Assembly: GCF_030053155.1 (NCBI RefSeq) | Contig: NZ_CP125640.1 | Span: 1,984,001-2,048,000, forward strand | Origin: Rhizobium sp. BT03 | GTDB taxonomy: Bacteria > Pseudomonadota > Alphaproteobacteria > Rhizobiales > Rhizobiaceae | DNA length: 64,000 bases | Direction of reading: 5' to 3' | Part shown: positions 54,228-64,000 of the stretch, in pieces | Layout: each line of letters begins with the position of its first letter | How positions within the stretch are numbered: the first letter of the stretch is position 1 | Program-made: the position numbers and the translations under genes | Notes under the pieces: model-generated | The model's input: the letters and a program-made list of their open reading frames with translations, nothing else | Databases searched by the model: none | What the model was told of the DNA's origin: nothing

Positions 54228-56444
54228 TTACGCCGCCGCCCCCATCTTCGCATAGGGATCAAACCGCCCATAAAACGTCTCGCCCTTGGCAGCCATGTCC
54301 TTCAGCAGCGGTGTCGGCTTGAAGTGATCTCCGTAAGCCGCCGCTAACTTCTCCGCCAACTCGACGAAAGCCTTCGCGCCCATCCCGTCGATATAGCTGA
54401 GTGCCCCGCCGGTATAGGGGGCGAAGCCGAAGCCGAGGATGGAGCCGACGTCGGCTTCGCGCGGGTCGGTGACGATGCCTTCCTCGACGGTGCGGGCGGC
54501 TTCCAGCGCGATGGTGACGAGGAAGCGTTGCTTGAGGACGGCGATGTCGACGTCATCCGCCTTCTTCTGCGGGTAGAGGCTCTTCAATTCGGGCCAGAGC
54601 GACTTCTTCGCCGGTTTCGGCGGGTAGTCGTAGAAGCCCTTGGAATTCTTGCGGCCGAAGCGGCCCTCCTTTTCCACCATGCGGGAGATCAGCTCCATAT
54701 GCCTGGGGTCGATGGCCTTTTCGCCGAGATCGGCGGCCGTGGCCTTGAGGATCTTCAGCGAGAGGTCGATCGCGACCTCGTCGTTGAGCGCCAAGGGACC
54801 CACAGGCATGCCGGCCATCTTGGCGGCATTTTCGATCATCACAGGCGGCACGCCCTCGATCAGCATGTCGTAACTCTCAGACATGTAGCGCAGCACACAG
54901 CGATTGACGAAGAAGCCGCGGGTGTCGTTGACGACGATCGGCGTCTTCTTGATCGCCGCGACATAATCGAGCGCGACGGCCAGCGCCTTGTCGCCGGTTT
55001 CTTTGCCGAGGATGACCTCGGTCAGCATCATCTTCTCGACGGGCGAGAAGAAGTGGATGCCGATGAAATCGGCCGGGCGCCTGGAATTCTTCGCCAGGCC
55101 CGTGATCGGTAGGGTCGAGGTATTGGAGGCGAAGATCGCGCCTTCGGGCAGCACCGCTTCAACAGCTTCGATGACCGTTTTCTTCACCTCGCGATCCTCG
55201 AACACCGCCTCGATGACGAGGTCGGCGGTGGCGAGATCGGCATAGTCGGCCGAGGGCGTGATGCGGGAGAGCAGCGCTGCGGCCTCGTCCTGTGTAAACC
55301 GCCCCTTACCGACGGAATCCTTGACGAGGCCTTCGCAGACGGATTTGCCCTTGGTGGCAGCTTCCATGTCGCGGTCGATCAGCGTCACCGGGAGACCGGC
55401 GGCGGCGGTGACATAAGCGATCGAAGCGCCCATGAAGCCGGCGCCGACGACGCCGACATGTTTCAGTTCCGTCTTGGGAATGCCGGCGGGGCGGCGGGCG
55501 CCCTTGCCGAGTTCCTGCATGGAGATGAACAGCGAACGGATCATCGAGAAGGCTTCGCGGGTCTGCAGCACCTCGGTGAAATAGCGCTGCTCGATCTTCA
55601 GGCCGGTATCGAAGGGCACCTGCAGGCCTTCATAGACGCATTTCAGGATGGCAAGCGCGGCCGGGTAGTTGCCGGAGGTTTCGCGGCGCAGGATCGCGGG
55701 TGCGGCCGGCCAGAGCTGGGCGGAGGCCGGCGTCCAGATGCCGCCGCCCGGCAGCTTGAAGCCCTTCTCGTCCCAGGGGGCGACCGGCTTCAGCCCGTCC
55801 TTGATCATCTGCTTGGCGGCGGGGATCAGCTGATCAGGCTCGACCACCTGATGCACGAGGTTCATCGCTTTGGCGCGGGAGCCGCTCAGCGACTGGCCCG
55901 TCGTCATCATCTGCAGCGCATCCTGGGCGTTGGCGAGCCGCGGCACGCGCTGGGTGCCGCCGGCGCCGGGGAAGATGCCGACCTTGACCTCGGGCAGCGC
56001 GATCTTGACGCTCTTGGCATTGGAGGCGACGCGGCCATGGCAGGCGAGCGACAGCTCGAAAGCCCCGCCCATGCAGGTGCCGTTGATCGCCGACACCCAG
56101 GGCTTGCCTGAGGTTTCGAGCTTGCGGAACAGGCCGGACATGCGGCCGACGAGACCGAAAAGCGTCTGCACCGCCGTTTGCGGGCTCTTGGCCTTCTCGT
56201 CCTGATAAGAGCTGAACATCGACTTGATCATCGAGAGGTCGGCGCCGCCGGAGAAGGAGGATTTGCCCGAGGTGAAGACGACACCCTTGACGGCAGCGTC
56301 GGCGGTCGTGGCGTCGATGATGGCATTGAGCTCTTGCATCACCTCTGATGTGAAGACGTTCATCGATTTGCCGGGCATGTCCCAGGTGACGAGAGCGATG
56401 CCGTCGGCGTCGGTTTCGAGCGTGAAATTGGTATAGGTGCTCAT
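54228..56444 (-). CDS. Fatty-acid beta-oxidation multifunctional protein (FadB/FadJ type)
   Basis: A 738-residue fusion. The N-terminal enoyl-CoA hydratase/isomerase domain has [30 protein letters not shown] and [17 protein letters not shown]. The 3-hydroxyacyl-CoA dehydrogenase domain has [41 protein letters not shown] and [11 protein letters not shown]. It performs the hydration and oxidation steps. ATG 56444 is the family start; an in-frame extension is not supported. Operon order is dehydrogenase, thiolase, this gene. Confidence 0.93.
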   Translation of the reverse strand: MSTYTNFTLETDADGIALVTWDMPGKSMNVFTSEVMQELNAIIDATTADAAVKGVVFTSGKSSFSGGADLSMIKSMFSSYQDEKAKSPQTAVQTLFGLVGRMSGLFRKLETSGKPWVSAINGTCMGGAFELSLACHGRVASNAKSVKIALPEVKVGIFPGAGGTQRVPRLANAQDALQMMTTGQSLSGSRAKAMNLVHQVVEPDQLIPAAKQMIKDGLKPVAPWDEKGFKLPGGGIWTPASAQLWPAAPAILRRETSGNYPAALAILKCVYEGLQVPFDTGLKIEQRYFTEVLQTREAFSMIRSLFISMQELGKGARRPAGIPKTELKHVGVVGAGFMGASIAYVTAAAGLPVTLIDRDMEAATKGKSVCEGLVKDSVGKGRFTQDEAAALLSRITPSADYADLATADLVIEAVFEDREVKKTVIEAVEAVLPEGAIFASNTSTLPITGLAKNSRRPADFIGIHFFSPVEKMMLTEVILGKETGDKALAVALDYVAAIKKTPIVVNDTRGFFVNRCVLRYMSESYDMLIEGVPPVMIENAAKMAGMPVGPLALNDEVAIDLSLKILKATAADLGEKAIDPRHMELISRMVEKEGRFGRKNSKGFYDYPPKPAKKSLWPELKSLYPQKKADDVDIAVLKQRFLVTIALEAARTVEEGIVTDPREADVGSILGFGFAPYTGGALSYIDGMGAKAFVELAEKLAAAYGDHFKPTPLLKDMAAKGETFYGRFDPYAKMGAAA

Positions 56445-56513
56445 CTTGGGGATTCCTCTCCCTGAATTCTCTTGCGGTGAAACCCTCCCCGAGAAGGGAG
56501 GGTTCATATCCGA

Positions 56514-57722
56514 TCAAACGCGTTCGATAACCGTTGCCGTGCCCATGCCGGCGCCGATGCAGAGCGTCACGAGCGCGGTGTTCAAGTCGCGGCGTTCGAG
56601 CTCGTCCAGCACCGTGCCGAGGATCATCGCGCCGGTGGCGCCGAGCGGATGGCCCATGGCGATGGCGCCGCCATTGACGTTGATCCTGTCGTGGTCGATG
56701 TCGAAGGCCTGCATGTAGCGCAGCACCACGGCGGCGAAGGCCTCGTTCAGCTCGAAGAGGTCGATATCGGCAAGGCGCATGCCGGTCCGCTTCAACAGCT
56801 TCTCGGTGACATCAACAGGCCCGGTCAGCATCAGCGCCGGGTCGGAGCCGATATTGGCAAAGGCCTTGATGCGGGCGCGCGGCTTGATCCCCATGCTCTC
56901 GCCGCCCGCCTTCGAGCCGAGCAGGACGACGCCGGCGCCGTCAACGATGCCGGAGGAATTACCGGCATGGTGGACATAGTTGATGCGCTCGATCTCGGGA
57001 TGGGCCTGGATGCCGACGGCTTCGAAGCCGCCCATCTCACCCGGCATCTGGAAGGACGGGTTGAGCGAGGCGAGCGCCTGCATGTCGGTGCCCGGGCGCA
57101 TATGCTCGTCCTTTTCGAGGATCGTCAGGCCGTTCTGATCCCTGACCGGGACGACCGACTTGTCGAACCAGCCGTTTTCCCAGGCGTTGGCGGCGCGCTT
57201 CTGGCTCTCGACCGCGTAGGCGTCGACATCGGTTCTGGAGAAACCGTATTTGGTGGCGATGAGATCGGCCGAGACGCCTTGCGGCATGAAATAGGCCGGG
57301 AAATTCACCGAAGGGTCCATGAACCAGGCGCCGCCGGACATGCCGAGGCCGACGCGCGACATGCTCTCGACGCCGCCCGCGATGACGATGTCGTCGGCGC
57401 CCTGGGCGATCTTGCCCGCGCCGAAATTGACGGCGTCGAGGCCGGAAGCGCAGAATCTGGAAATCTGCATGCCCGGCGCCCGGGTGGAGTAACCGGCTTC
57501 GAAGGCGGCGGCCTTGGGGATGACGGCGCCGGCATCCATCACAGGATCGACGCAGCCCATGATGATGTCGTCGACGGTTTTGGTGTCGAGCCCGTTGCGG
57601 TCACGGATCGCTTCCAGCGTCTTGGCCGCCAGGCGGACAGACGGCACCTCATGCAGGGCGCCGTCCTTCTTGCCGCGGCCGCGCGGCGTGCGGACGTGAT
57701 CGTAAATGAAAACCTCGGTCAT
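56514..57722 (-). CDS. Acetyl-CoA acyltransferase (thiolase, FadA type)
   Basis: A 402-residue thiolase. Acyl-accepting Cys is in [28 protein letters not shown] and [20 protein letters not shown] follow, and the second Cys is in [11 protein letters not shown]. It cleaves 3-ketoacyl-CoA in beta-oxidation, the partner of the FadB-type gene 69 bp downstream. The order and size fit the FadA/FadI group. Confidence 0.93.
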   Translation of the reverse strand: MTEVFIYDHVRTPRGRGKKDGALHEVPSVRLAAKTLEAIRDRNGLDTKTVDDIIMGCVDPVMDAGAVIPKAAAFEAGYSTRAPGMQISRFCASGLDAVNFGAGKIAQGADDIVIAGGVESMSRVGLGMSGGAWFMDPSVNFPAYFMPQGVSADLIATKYGFSRTDVDAYAVESQKRAANAWENGWFDKSVVPVRDQNGLTILEKDEHMRPGTDMQALASLNPSFQMPGEMGGFEAVGIQAHPEIERINYVHHAGNSSGIVDGAGVVLLGSKAGGESMGIKPRARIKAFANIGSDPALMLTGPVDVTEKLLKRTGMRLADIDLFELNEAFAAVVLRYMQAFDIDHDRINVNGGAIAMGHPLGATGAMILGTVLDELERRDLNTALVTLCIGAGMGTATVIERV

Positions 57723-57766
57723 TGTCTCGTCTCCCTGGCGGCGCGGCGGCGCCGGTGAATTTCAAC

Positions 57767-57920
57767 TCCCCTTCTCCCCAGCGGGGAGAAGGTGGCCGAA
57801 GGTCGGATGAGGGGGCGCTCGCGGCAAACTCGGCCTTGCTTGCGCGCGGCCGTTCGCTCCTTCGTCGCTCACCCCCTCATCTGTCCTTCGGACATCTTCT
57901 CCCCCCTGGGGAGAAGGGGA
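57767..57920. repeat. Dispersed palindromic repeat inside the fad operon
   Basis: Perfect 15-bp ends TCCCCTTCTCCCCAG (57767-57781) and its complement (57906-57920), with inner pairs around GATGAGGGGG and CCCCCTCATC. It fills the 203-bp gap between the acyl-CoA dehydrogenase and thiolase genes. It is related in style to the copies at 33158 and 41678 and may reduce read-through. Confidence 0.75.
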
Positions 57921-57925
57921 CACAA

Positions 57926-59722
57926 TCAAAACGCTTCCGCGGCCAGCTCCATCATCGTGTCGGCGCCGGCTTCGATGCGGGTCTTGCGCAGTGCGGTTTC
58001 CGGCATGATGCGTTCCATGAAGAAGCGGGCGGTCACTAGCTTGTTCTTCAGGAAATCCTCGCGGGCTCCATCGCCTGAAGCAAGGCCGTCCTCGGCGGCT
58101 TTCGCCATCTTTGCCCACATATAGCCGAGAACGACAAGGCCGAAGAGATGCATGTAATCGGTCGAGCCGGCACCGGCATTATCGGGCTTGGCCATGGCGT
58201 TCTGCATGAACCACATGGTCGCGGCCTGGACATCGTTCAAGCCCTTCTTCAGATGCTTGGTGAAGAAGGAGAGCTTCTCGTTGCCGCGGTTCTCCTCGCA
58301 GAAATCGCCGATCTCCTTGAAGAGCGCCATGGCGGCGCGGCCGCCGTTCAAAGCGAGCTTGCGGCCGACGAGATCGAGCGCCTGAATGCCGTTGGCGCCT
58401 TCATAGATCATGGCGATGCGGGCATCGCGGACATACTGGCTCATGCCGTGTTCTTCGATATAGCCGTGACCGCCGAAGACCTGCTGGGCCATGACGGCAT
58501 GATCGAAGCCCTTGTCGGTCATCACGCCCTTGAGGATCGGGGTGACGAGGCCGAGAATATCGTCGGCCGTCTGGCGCTCCTTCTCGTCGGTGGCGCGGTG
58601 GGCGATATCGGACTTCAGCGCGGTCCACAGCAGAAAGGCGCGGCCGGCTTCGTTGAAGGCGCGGATGGTCATCAAGGTCCGGCGAATATCCGGATGGACG
58701 ATGATCGGATCGGCCTTCTTGTCCGGCGCCTTGGGGCCGGACAGCGAACGGCCCTGAATGCGGTCGCGGGCGTAGGCGGCGGCGTTCTGATAGGCGATCT
58801 CGGAAATGGCGATGCCCTGCAGGCCGACCATCAGGCGGGCCTCGTTCATCATCACGAACATGGCGTTGAGGCCGCGGTTCTCGGCGCCGATCAGGAAACC
58901 GGTCGCCTCGTCGTAATTCATGACGCAGGTTGCGTTGGCGTGAATGCCCATCTTGTGCTCGATCGCGCCGCAGGTGACGGCGTTGCGGGCGCCGAGCGCG
59001 CCGTCCGTGCCGACGAGGAATTTCGGAACGATGAAGAGCGAGATGCCCTTGGTGCCCTCGGGCGCGCCCTCGATGCGGGCAAGCACCAGATGGACGATAT
59101 TGTCGGCGAGATCATGCTCGCCGGCGGAGATGAAGATCTTCTGGCCGGATATTCTATAGCTGCCGTCGGCCTGCGGCACCGCCTTGGTGCGCAGCATGCC
59201 GAGATCGGTGCCGCAATGCGGCTCGGTCAGGTTCATGGTGCCGGTCCAGGCGCCGTCCACCATCTTCGGCAGATAGGTGGCTTTCTGCTCGGCCGAACCG
59301 TGAACGAGGATCGCGGCGATCGCGCCCTGCGTCAGGCCCGGATACATCATCAACGACATGTTGGCGGCGGACGTATATTCGCCGACGGCGGTATGCAGCG
59401 TATAGGGAAGCCCCTGCCCGCCGAATTCCTCCGGCACCGCAAGACCGATCCAGCCGCCATCGCGATAGGCTTTGTAGGCATCCTGGAAACCCTTCGGCGT
59501 CGAGACGCTGGCATCGTCGTGGCGCGTGCAGCCTTCCTGGTCGCCGGAATAATTCACGGGAAAGAGAACTTCTTCGGCGACCTTTCCAGCCTCGCCGAGG
59601 ATCGCCTCGATCATGTCAGGCGTCGCATCGGCAAAACCCGGCAGATTGTTATAACGTTCGAGGCCCAGTACGTCGTTCAGGACGAAGAGCGTATCGTTCA
59701 CCGGGGCCTTGTAGACTGGCAT
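57926..59722 (-). CDS. Acyl-CoA dehydrogenase (long form)
   Basis: A 598-residue FAD enzyme of the long type with a C-terminal extension. It has [56 protein letters not shown] and [19 protein letters not shown]. It catalyses the first beta-oxidation step; the 598-residue form is also seen in DmdC-like enzymes, so chain specificity is unclear. It is the first gene of the fad operon, with a 22-bp operator-like palindrome 63 bp upstream. Confidence 0.92.
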   Translation of the reverse strand: MPVYKAPVNDTLFVLNDVLGLERYNNLPGFADATPDMIEAILGEAGKVAEEVLFPVNYSGDQEGCTRHDDASVSTPKGFQDAYKAYRDGGWIGLAVPEEFGGQGLPYTLHTAVGEYTSAANMSLMMYPGLTQGAIAAILVHGSAEQKATYLPKMVDGAWTGTMNLTEPHCGTDLGMLRTKAVPQADGSYRISGQKIFISAGEHDLADNIVHLVLARIEGAPEGTKGISLFIVPKFLVGTDGALGARNAVTCGAIEHKMGIHANATCVMNYDEATGFLIGAENRGLNAMFVMMNEARLMVGLQGIAISEIAYQNAAAYARDRIQGRSLSGPKAPDKKADPIIVHPDIRRTLMTIRAFNEAGRAFLLWTALKSDIAHRATDEKERQTADDILGLVTPILKGVMTDKGFDHAVMAQQVFGGHGYIEEHGMSQYVRDARIAMIYEGANGIQALDLVGRKLALNGGRAAMALFKEIGDFCEENRGNEKLSFFTKHLKKGLNDVQAATMWFMQNAMAKPDNAGAGSTDYMHLFGLVVLGYMWAKMAKAAEDGLASGDGAREDFLKNKLVTARFFMERIMPETALRKTRIEAGADTMMELAAEAF

Positions 59723-59785
59723 CTCTCAAATTCCTCCCATTCGGCTGCCGGGTCGTGCCGGCCTTGGGAACCGTCTTACAAAATA

Positions 59786-59807
59786 TTGACGTTTGCGTAA
59801 ACGTCAA
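59786..59807 (-). promoter_or_regulatory. Operator-like palindrome upstream of the fad operon
   Basis: TTGACGTTT and AAACGTCAA form perfect 9-bp arms around GCGT. The layout resembles the long-spaced palindromes bound by MerR-type regulators of fatty-acid and branched-chain amino acid breakdown (LiuR). On either strand its TTGAC could also serve as a -35. The regulator is not in the window. Confidence 0.6.
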
Positions 59808-59962
59808 AATCGACATCTTTGCCGCCTTTCGCGAAAAAAATTGTAAGTGCCAATCTGCGGCTGCTGAAGAGGCTGACAGGACGTCATCTCCCCTTCCTTG
59901 TCCATCGTGGTACAGCGTATAAGCAGAAGTGTCTTTCAATCCGCAATTCAGGATGGCTTGAG

Positions 59963-60652
59963 ATGATCAGTTTCGAGGCGATAAGGCAGCGTGCAGAGCA
60001 GCGGAAGGGCGGCGCGGCAGCGCTGCAGGCAATGCTCGACAAGCATCGGCCGGATCACGAGAAACTGCGCGCCATGCCCGACGACCGTATCCTCGCCGAT
60101 ATGACCCGGCGTATCTTCTACAGCGGCTTCGTCCAGAAGGTGATCGATGCGAAATGGCCGGGTTTCGAAGCGGCGTTTTCCGGTTTCGATCCGGCAACGC
60201 TCAATATCGCGCCCGACGACTATTGGCATGAGCTGACCTCGGACGAACGGATCATCCGCAACGGCGCGAAGATCATGTCGGTGCGCGCCAATGCCGCTTT
60301 CGTCAGGGAGCTGGCGAAGGAACATGGCAGCGCCGGCGCCTTTCTCGCCGACTGGCCGCGGGAGGACCAGATCGGCCTTCTCGACCTGTTGAGCAAACGC
60401 GGCAGCCGGCTCGGCGGCATGACCGGGCAATATTTCCTGCGCGGCATCGGCCGCGACAGCTTCGTCGCCACGATGGATGTGCTCGCCTGCCTGAGATCGG
60501 CCGGCGTGCCGCTGTCTGCCACCGGCACGGCGAAGAAGGACCAGCCGCTGATCCAGCAGGCCTTCAACGACTGGGCCGAGGAGACCGGCCTTTGCTTCAT
60601 TCATCTGTCGCGCATCAGCGCCTATTCGATCGATGCAGGCGGGCCGCACTGA
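59963..60652 (+). CDS. 3-methyladenine DNA glycosylase I family protein
   Basis: A 229-residue helix-rich protein: IFYSGFVQKVIDAKWPGFEAAFSGF, DERIIRNGAKIMSVRANA, GGMTGQYFLRGIGRD and SFVATMDVL. This fits the Tag-like superfamily of alkylation-repair glycosylases, in a divergent subgroup. ATG 59963 is preferred. It probably removes 3-methyladenine from DNA; the specific substrate is inferred. Confidence 0.78.
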   Translation: MISFEAIRQRAEQRKGGAAALQAMLDKHRPDHEKLRAMPDDRILADMTRRIFYSGFVQKVIDAKWPGFEAAFSGFDPATLNIAPDDYWHELTSDERIIRNGAKIMSVRANAAFVRELAKEHGSAGAFLADWPREDQIGLLDLLSKRGSRLGGMTGQYFLRGIGRDSFVATMDVLACLRSAGVPLSATGTAKKDQPLIQQAFNDWAEETGLCFIHLSRISAYSIDAGGPH

Positions 60653-60748
60653 GATTCAGCCGGAAGTGAGCGCCTGAGGCCAAACAACTTTCGCGGCGGA
60701 GGCGAACAGGATAGGCTTCGGATCGTCGGAACCGAGAGGAGGACAGCG

Positions 60749-61114
60749 ATGCCGCGCCTGGACCACGTCACGATCGAAACACGCGATGCGCCTCGCATGA
60801 TCGGCTTCTTCAAGACCGTGCTCGGCGTCGAGGAAGGCTACCGGCCGCCCTTCCCCTCGCCCGGCCACTGGCTCTATCTGGACGACCGCCCGGTCATCCA
60901 TCTCAGCCTGACATCGCGCGGCAGCGATTTTCCGCTGGGGATTTTCAACCATGTCGCCTTCAGCCTTTACGAATTCGCCCCGGCACTGGAGCGCATCAAG
61001 GCGAGCGGCTATCGCTACGAATATTACGATATCCCCGACACCGATCTCGGCCAGGTCTTCGTTTACGGCCCCGAAGGCGTGAAGATCGAGCTGCAATATA
61101 AGCGGCCGAGCTGA
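60749..61114 (+). CDS. VOC-superfamily protein (glyoxalase/dioxygenase fold)
   Basis: A 121-residue protein with paired beta-alpha-beta-beta-beta modules: MPRLDHVTIETRDAPRMIGFFKTVLG, PVIHLSLTSR, FNHVAFSLYEF and VYGPEGVKIELQY. Metal ligands look present (His6, His region ~50, Glu at the end). RBS GGAGGACAGCG precedes the ATG. It lies 96 bp after the glycosylase. Substrate unknown. Confidence 0.85.
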   Translation: MPRLDHVTIETRDAPRMIGFFKTVLGVEEGYRPPFPSPGHWLYLDDRPVIHLSLTSRGSDFPLGIFNHVAFSLYEFAPALERIKASGYRYEYYDIPDTDLGQVFVYGPEGVKIELQYKRPS

Positions 61115-61442
61115 ACGCGCCGGCGCCCGCCGATCCGGCGAATTGGCCGGCAATTGCCGGCAAAAACGGCGTTCGCAACACAAACGTTAAAAAATTCCCA
61201 TCGATATTAACGGCTTGTTTACCACGTTTCGTGAAAGGTGCGGATTGAGCAGTAGCAATCCGCACTCCTTCTCCCAGTCTCGCGTTTGTCAGGGATGCCG
61301 CTACATCGTTCAGCTTGAGGAAAGTCTAATTGACTAACTTCTGATGAAGGATGCTCCGGCCGGCGTGAAGACGCGGGCCACAGACGGAAAAGCCAAGGAT
61401 CGAGCTCTGACGAGAGGTCGAGCAGTCGAAGCGAGCAAGAAG
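61115..61442. promoter_or_regulatory. Promoter region of the podJ-like gene
   Basis: About 330 bp, AT-rich in its middle (AACGTTAAAAAATTCCC...TATTAACGG near 61190-61215). It has two TTAA blocks 16 bp apart, which does not match the CtrA spacing of 7 bp, so CtrA control is not claimed. No gene visible. An in-frame ATG at 61344 could extend the next gene. Confidence 0.4.
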
Positions 61443-64000
61443 ATGAACGGATCGCGATCAAATCCTTCCCGGCAGTCCGACAGGACCTCGCTCGATGCGC
61501 TGAACCGCACGATCGAAGGTCTGGAGGCGCGCATCGAAGGGCTGATGGGCAGCGGGCGCGAACAGCGGCCGCGCACGGCACCAGCCGAGCGCGATCCCTA
61601 TGCCGGCTCCAATGCTCAGCGCCCGGCAAGGGCGCCGCTCGAACAGCGGCCGGATCCGCTCGCCGAAATCCGCCAGCGCCAGCGCGCCCTTGAAGCCGGC
61701 CGCGAGCGGCCCTACACACGCGAGCCGGCCCCGCAATTGCGCGAACCCGCGCCGCGCGCCGCCGCCCCGCAGCCGGCAGCAGCCTTCCGCGCCGGCGACG
61801 ATACGATGACGGAGATCGCCCAGGCGCTCGTCAATCTGCGCCAGGACCTGAAGCGCGACATTTCCGAAGGCGTCACCCGCGAGATGAGCGCGCTGCGCGC
61901 CGAACTGCGCGAGATCAAGACCAATGCCGGAGACGGCCGCTTCGCCGACGACATGCGCGCCGATATGGGCCGTCTTGCCCAGAGCATCACTCAACTGACC
62001 GGCCGTTCGAGCGCCCCGGAGGCCGCCGGCCTGCGCGAGGATTTCGAGGAGCTGCGCTCGCTGATGGACGGGCTGGCGCGCGAGGATTCGCTGCGCCATA
62101 TGGAAAACCGCTGGGACGGCTTCGAAAGCCGGCTTGCCGCACTCGATACCGAGGGGCTGCAGGAAGAGCTGGTTTCGCTCGCCTACCGGCTCGACGACAT
62201 CAAGCGGCATATCGGCGGCATGGGCGAGAGCCCGGCGGTCAGGGCGCTCGAGGACAAGCTCATTGCCATCGCCACGGCGATGGAGCAGTTCGGCAACATG
62301 ATCCAGCCGCACGACCGGGTGATGTCGGAACAGTTCGCCGCCATGGACATGCGACTCGACGAGATCAGCCGGGCGATCGCCGCCAGCGGACGCGCGGCCG
62401 CCACCAACGATCCGGCGCTGATGCAGCGGCTGGAGGGCCGGCTTTCGGCGCTGGCCGATCAGATCGACCTGATGAGCCACGATGCGGCCAACCGCGTGAA
62501 CCCTGATGACGAGCTGGCGATGCGGCTGGAGGCGCTGACATCCCGCGTCGAGGAGCTGACCAAGGCGGAAGCGACGTCGCGGCTCGACGAACGGCTGGAA
62601 CATCTGTCCTATCTGCTGGAGCACACGCAGAAGGCCGCGCCGCAGCCCGATCTCACCGGACCGCTTTCCGACATTTCCCGCAAGATCGACGCGCTCGAGA
62701 ACGGCGCCGTCAACGACGTGCTGGCGCAGCGGCTCGATCATCTCGCCCGACGCATCGACGAGATGGCCTATCAGCAGCCGGCGCCCGTGGCGGCGGTCGA
62801 CGACGGCGCCTTCCGGCGTCTCGAAGGACGGCTGAGCGACATCGCCGCCCGGCTGGAAGAGAGCACGGCGGCAGCTCCGACCGATCCGCACGCGCTGAAG
62901 AACCTCGAAGACCAGATCGCCAATCTTTCGGCGCTGATGAGCGAGCCGCGCGAAAGCGCTGCGATCCCCGCCGATCTCGACCGGCGGATGGGCGCGATCG
63001 AAGATTATATGGCGACCAGCGACGAATATATCATCGAGGCGGCGCGCCAGGCGGCTGAGGCCGTCGTCGAGGCCTATTCGCGCAATGGCGCCGCCCAGGG
63101 CGGCGTGCCCGCCGCCGACATGTCGGCGCTGACGGCGCTGGCCGAGGATCTGCGTCACCTCGAGGATATCAGCCGCGACAGCGAGGAACGCACCCACAAG
63201 ACTTTCAAGGCGCTGCACGAAACGCTGGTGCATATCGCCGACCGTCTCGACGGCATGGAAGAGCGTGGCGGGCGGATGAGTGCCCAGATGCCGGTGGCCG
63301 ATGTCGATTTCGATGTCGATCCCTATGCGCTGATGGTAGCCGAGGCCGAGATGAACAGCGCGCCGGCCGCTGCCGTGACAGCGAAAGCCTCTCCTGTCAT
63401 CCGCACCGCCGAGGTCGCCGAACCTGCCGCCCCGGCGCAAGCCACCGCCATGAGCGGAACGAGCGCGATCGCCATCGAGGCCGCGACCAGGACGCCGGAG
63501 GCTGCCGCGCCAACCCAGGCCCTGGCTCAGGCGCCGGCAAAGGCCGGCCTGCTTGCCAGTCTCGGCAAGCGGCTGCGGCCGGGCAAGAAGGCTGAGAACC
63601 GGGCAGCCGAACGCCCGATGATCGACCCCGCGCCGTCGATCGACCCCGCCGACGTGGTGCCGACGGATGCGGCCAACGAACTGCTCGAGCCGGGCTCCGG
63701 CGCACCCGACGTGAAGAAGATCCTCGAGCGCGTCCGCGCCAGCCAGAGTGCCGCACGCGGCAAACCTGCCGCCGAAACCGATCGCGCCGATTATATCGCC
63801 GCCGCCCGCCGTGCGGCGCAGGCTGCCGCGATGGAGGTGGACGCCAATCCGAAGCAGGCTGGCAAGGCCGAGAAGAAGGCAGCCGACAAGGCCGGCAAGA
63901 TTTCCGACAAGACGGATAAGACAGGCAAGACCAGCGCCTTTTCGCGCTACCGGCGGCCGATCCTGCTGGCGGTCGGCGCCGTGCTGCTCGCGATCATGGC
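61443..64000 (+). CDS. podJ: PodJ-like polarity/localisation factor, partial
   Basis: A frame of about 852 codons runs off the right edge. After MNGSRSNPSRQSDRTSLDALNRTIEGLEARIEGL it is almost all coiled coil and low-complexity helix (Glu/Arg/Ala/Leu heptads, about 20-600). A Pro/Ala-rich and then Lys-rich stretch (GKAEKKAADKAGK) follows, and a membrane helix begins at the window edge (RRPILLAVGAVLLAIM). In PodJ proteins this is followed by Sel1 repeats and a peptidoglycan-binding domain. In Caulobacter and rhizobia PodJ organises a cell pole. Start 61443 is tentative; 61344 is an in-frame alternative. Confidence 0.75.
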   Translation, partial: MNGSRSNPSRQSDRTSLDALNRTIEGLEARIEGLMGSGREQRPRTAPAERDPYAGSNAQRPARAPLEQRPDPLAEIRQRQRALEAGRERPYTREPAPQLREPAPRAAAPQPAAAFRAGDDTMTEIAQALVNLRQDLKRDISEGVTREMSALRAELREIKTNAGDGRFADDMRADMGRLAQSITQLTGRSSAPEAAGLREDFEELRSLMDGLAREDSLRHMENRWDGFESRLAALDTEGLQEELVSLAYRLDDIKRHIGGMGESPAVRALEDKLIAIATAMEQFGNMIQPHDRVMSEQFAAMDMRLDEISRAIAASGRAAATNDPALMQRLEGRLSALADQIDLMSHDAANRVNPDDELAMRLEALTSRVEELTKAEATSRLDERLEHLSYLLEHTQKAAPQPDLTGPLSDISRKIDALENGAVNDVLAQRLDHLARRIDEMAYQQPAPVAAVDDGAFRRLEGRLSDIAARLEESTAAAPTDPHALKNLEDQIANLSALMSEPRESAAIPADLDRRMGAIEDYMATSDEYIIEAARQAAEAVVEAYSRNGAAQGGVPAADMSALTALAEDLRHLEDISRDSEERTHKTFKALHETLVHIADRLDGMEERGGRMSAQMPVADVDFDVDPYALMVAEAEMNSAPAAAVTAKASPVIRTAEVAEPAAPAQATAMSGTSAIAIEAATRTPEAAAPTQALAQAPAKAGLLASLGKRLRPGKKAENRAAERPMIDPAPSIDPADVVPTDAANELLEPGSGAPDVKKILERVRASQSAARGKPAAETDRADYIAAARRAAQAAAMEVDANPKQAGKAEKKAADKAGKISDKTDKTGKTSAFSRYRRPILLAVGAVLLAIM

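Noticed and set aside
61115..61442. CtrA box upstream of podJ
   Set aside because: The two TTAA blocks are 16 bp apart rather than the 7 bp of the TTAA-N7-TTAA consensus.

Overview
The window looks like chromosomal DNA of a fast-growing Rhizobium (R. leguminosarum/etli type). The evidence is the high GC content, the conserved rhizobial block murA - DUF2948 - hisD - UPF0262 - low-Mr phosphatase - infA - maf - yacG, a DUF982 gene, a PodJ-like polarity gene at the right edge, and several families of palindromic intergenic repeats. Species assignment is inference.

Region 1 (1-13.2 kb) is a carbohydrate locus for a rare hexose or polyol. Reading leftward from a divergent promoter region at 7557-7852 are a D-tagatose/D-allulose 3-epimerase-type protein, a ROK repressor, a PfkB kinase overlapping a PF08013 (GatZ-like) protein, two short-chain dehydrogenases, a class I aldolase and a Gfo/Idh/MocA oxidoreductase cut by the window edge. 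Reading rightward are a CUT1 ABC transporter (binding protein, two permeases, a small two-helix membrane protein, ATPase) and a third dehydrogenase. A likely flow is uptake, oxidation or 3-epimerisation to D-tagatose, phosphorylation, then 4-epimerisation to fructose 6-phosphate. The last two genes have their own promoter flanked by two LacI-type operators.

Region 2 (13.2-26.7 kb) is accessory in character and is the most interesting part. Two glycine-rich, lysine/arginine-poor, cysteine-free proteins are transcribed divergently. The rightward one is followed by a type I secretion ABC exporter with a degenerate signature motif, a HlyD-type adaptor and a lone IS3-type OrfA. A 269-bp mini-transposon with 31-bp terminal inverted repeats sits exactly in the OrfA stop codon. 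The cluster is bracketed by a membrane diguanylate cyclase plus an atypical LuxR-type regulator on the left, and a GGDEF-EAL protein plus a PhcB-like methyltransferase on the right. The whole resembles a c-di-GMP-linked secretion locus for an uncharacterised extracellular repeat protein. It ends next to the 3' end of a tRNA-Phe gene.

Region 3 (26.7-43.7 kb) is mostly core: tRNA-Phe, yacG, maf, infA, phosphatase, UPF0262, hisD, DUF2948, murA, tRNA-Thr, small envelope or hypothetical proteins, a UvrD-type helicase, 3-hydroxyisobutyryl-CoA hydrolase, a GGDEF-EAL protein, galE, an aminotransferase and mscL.

Region 4 (43.8-64 kb) holds a solute-symporter/histidine-kinase/receiver fusion, a TetR-MFS pair and a MarR-GFA pair with visible operators, a chemoreceptor with a C-terminal tether, a cold-shock gene with a clear terminator, a fatty-acid beta-oxidation operon (acyl-CoA dehydrogenase, thiolase, FadB/FadJ type) with a 22-bp operator-like palindrome, a 3-methyladenine glycosylase, a VOC protein and the 5' part of podJ.
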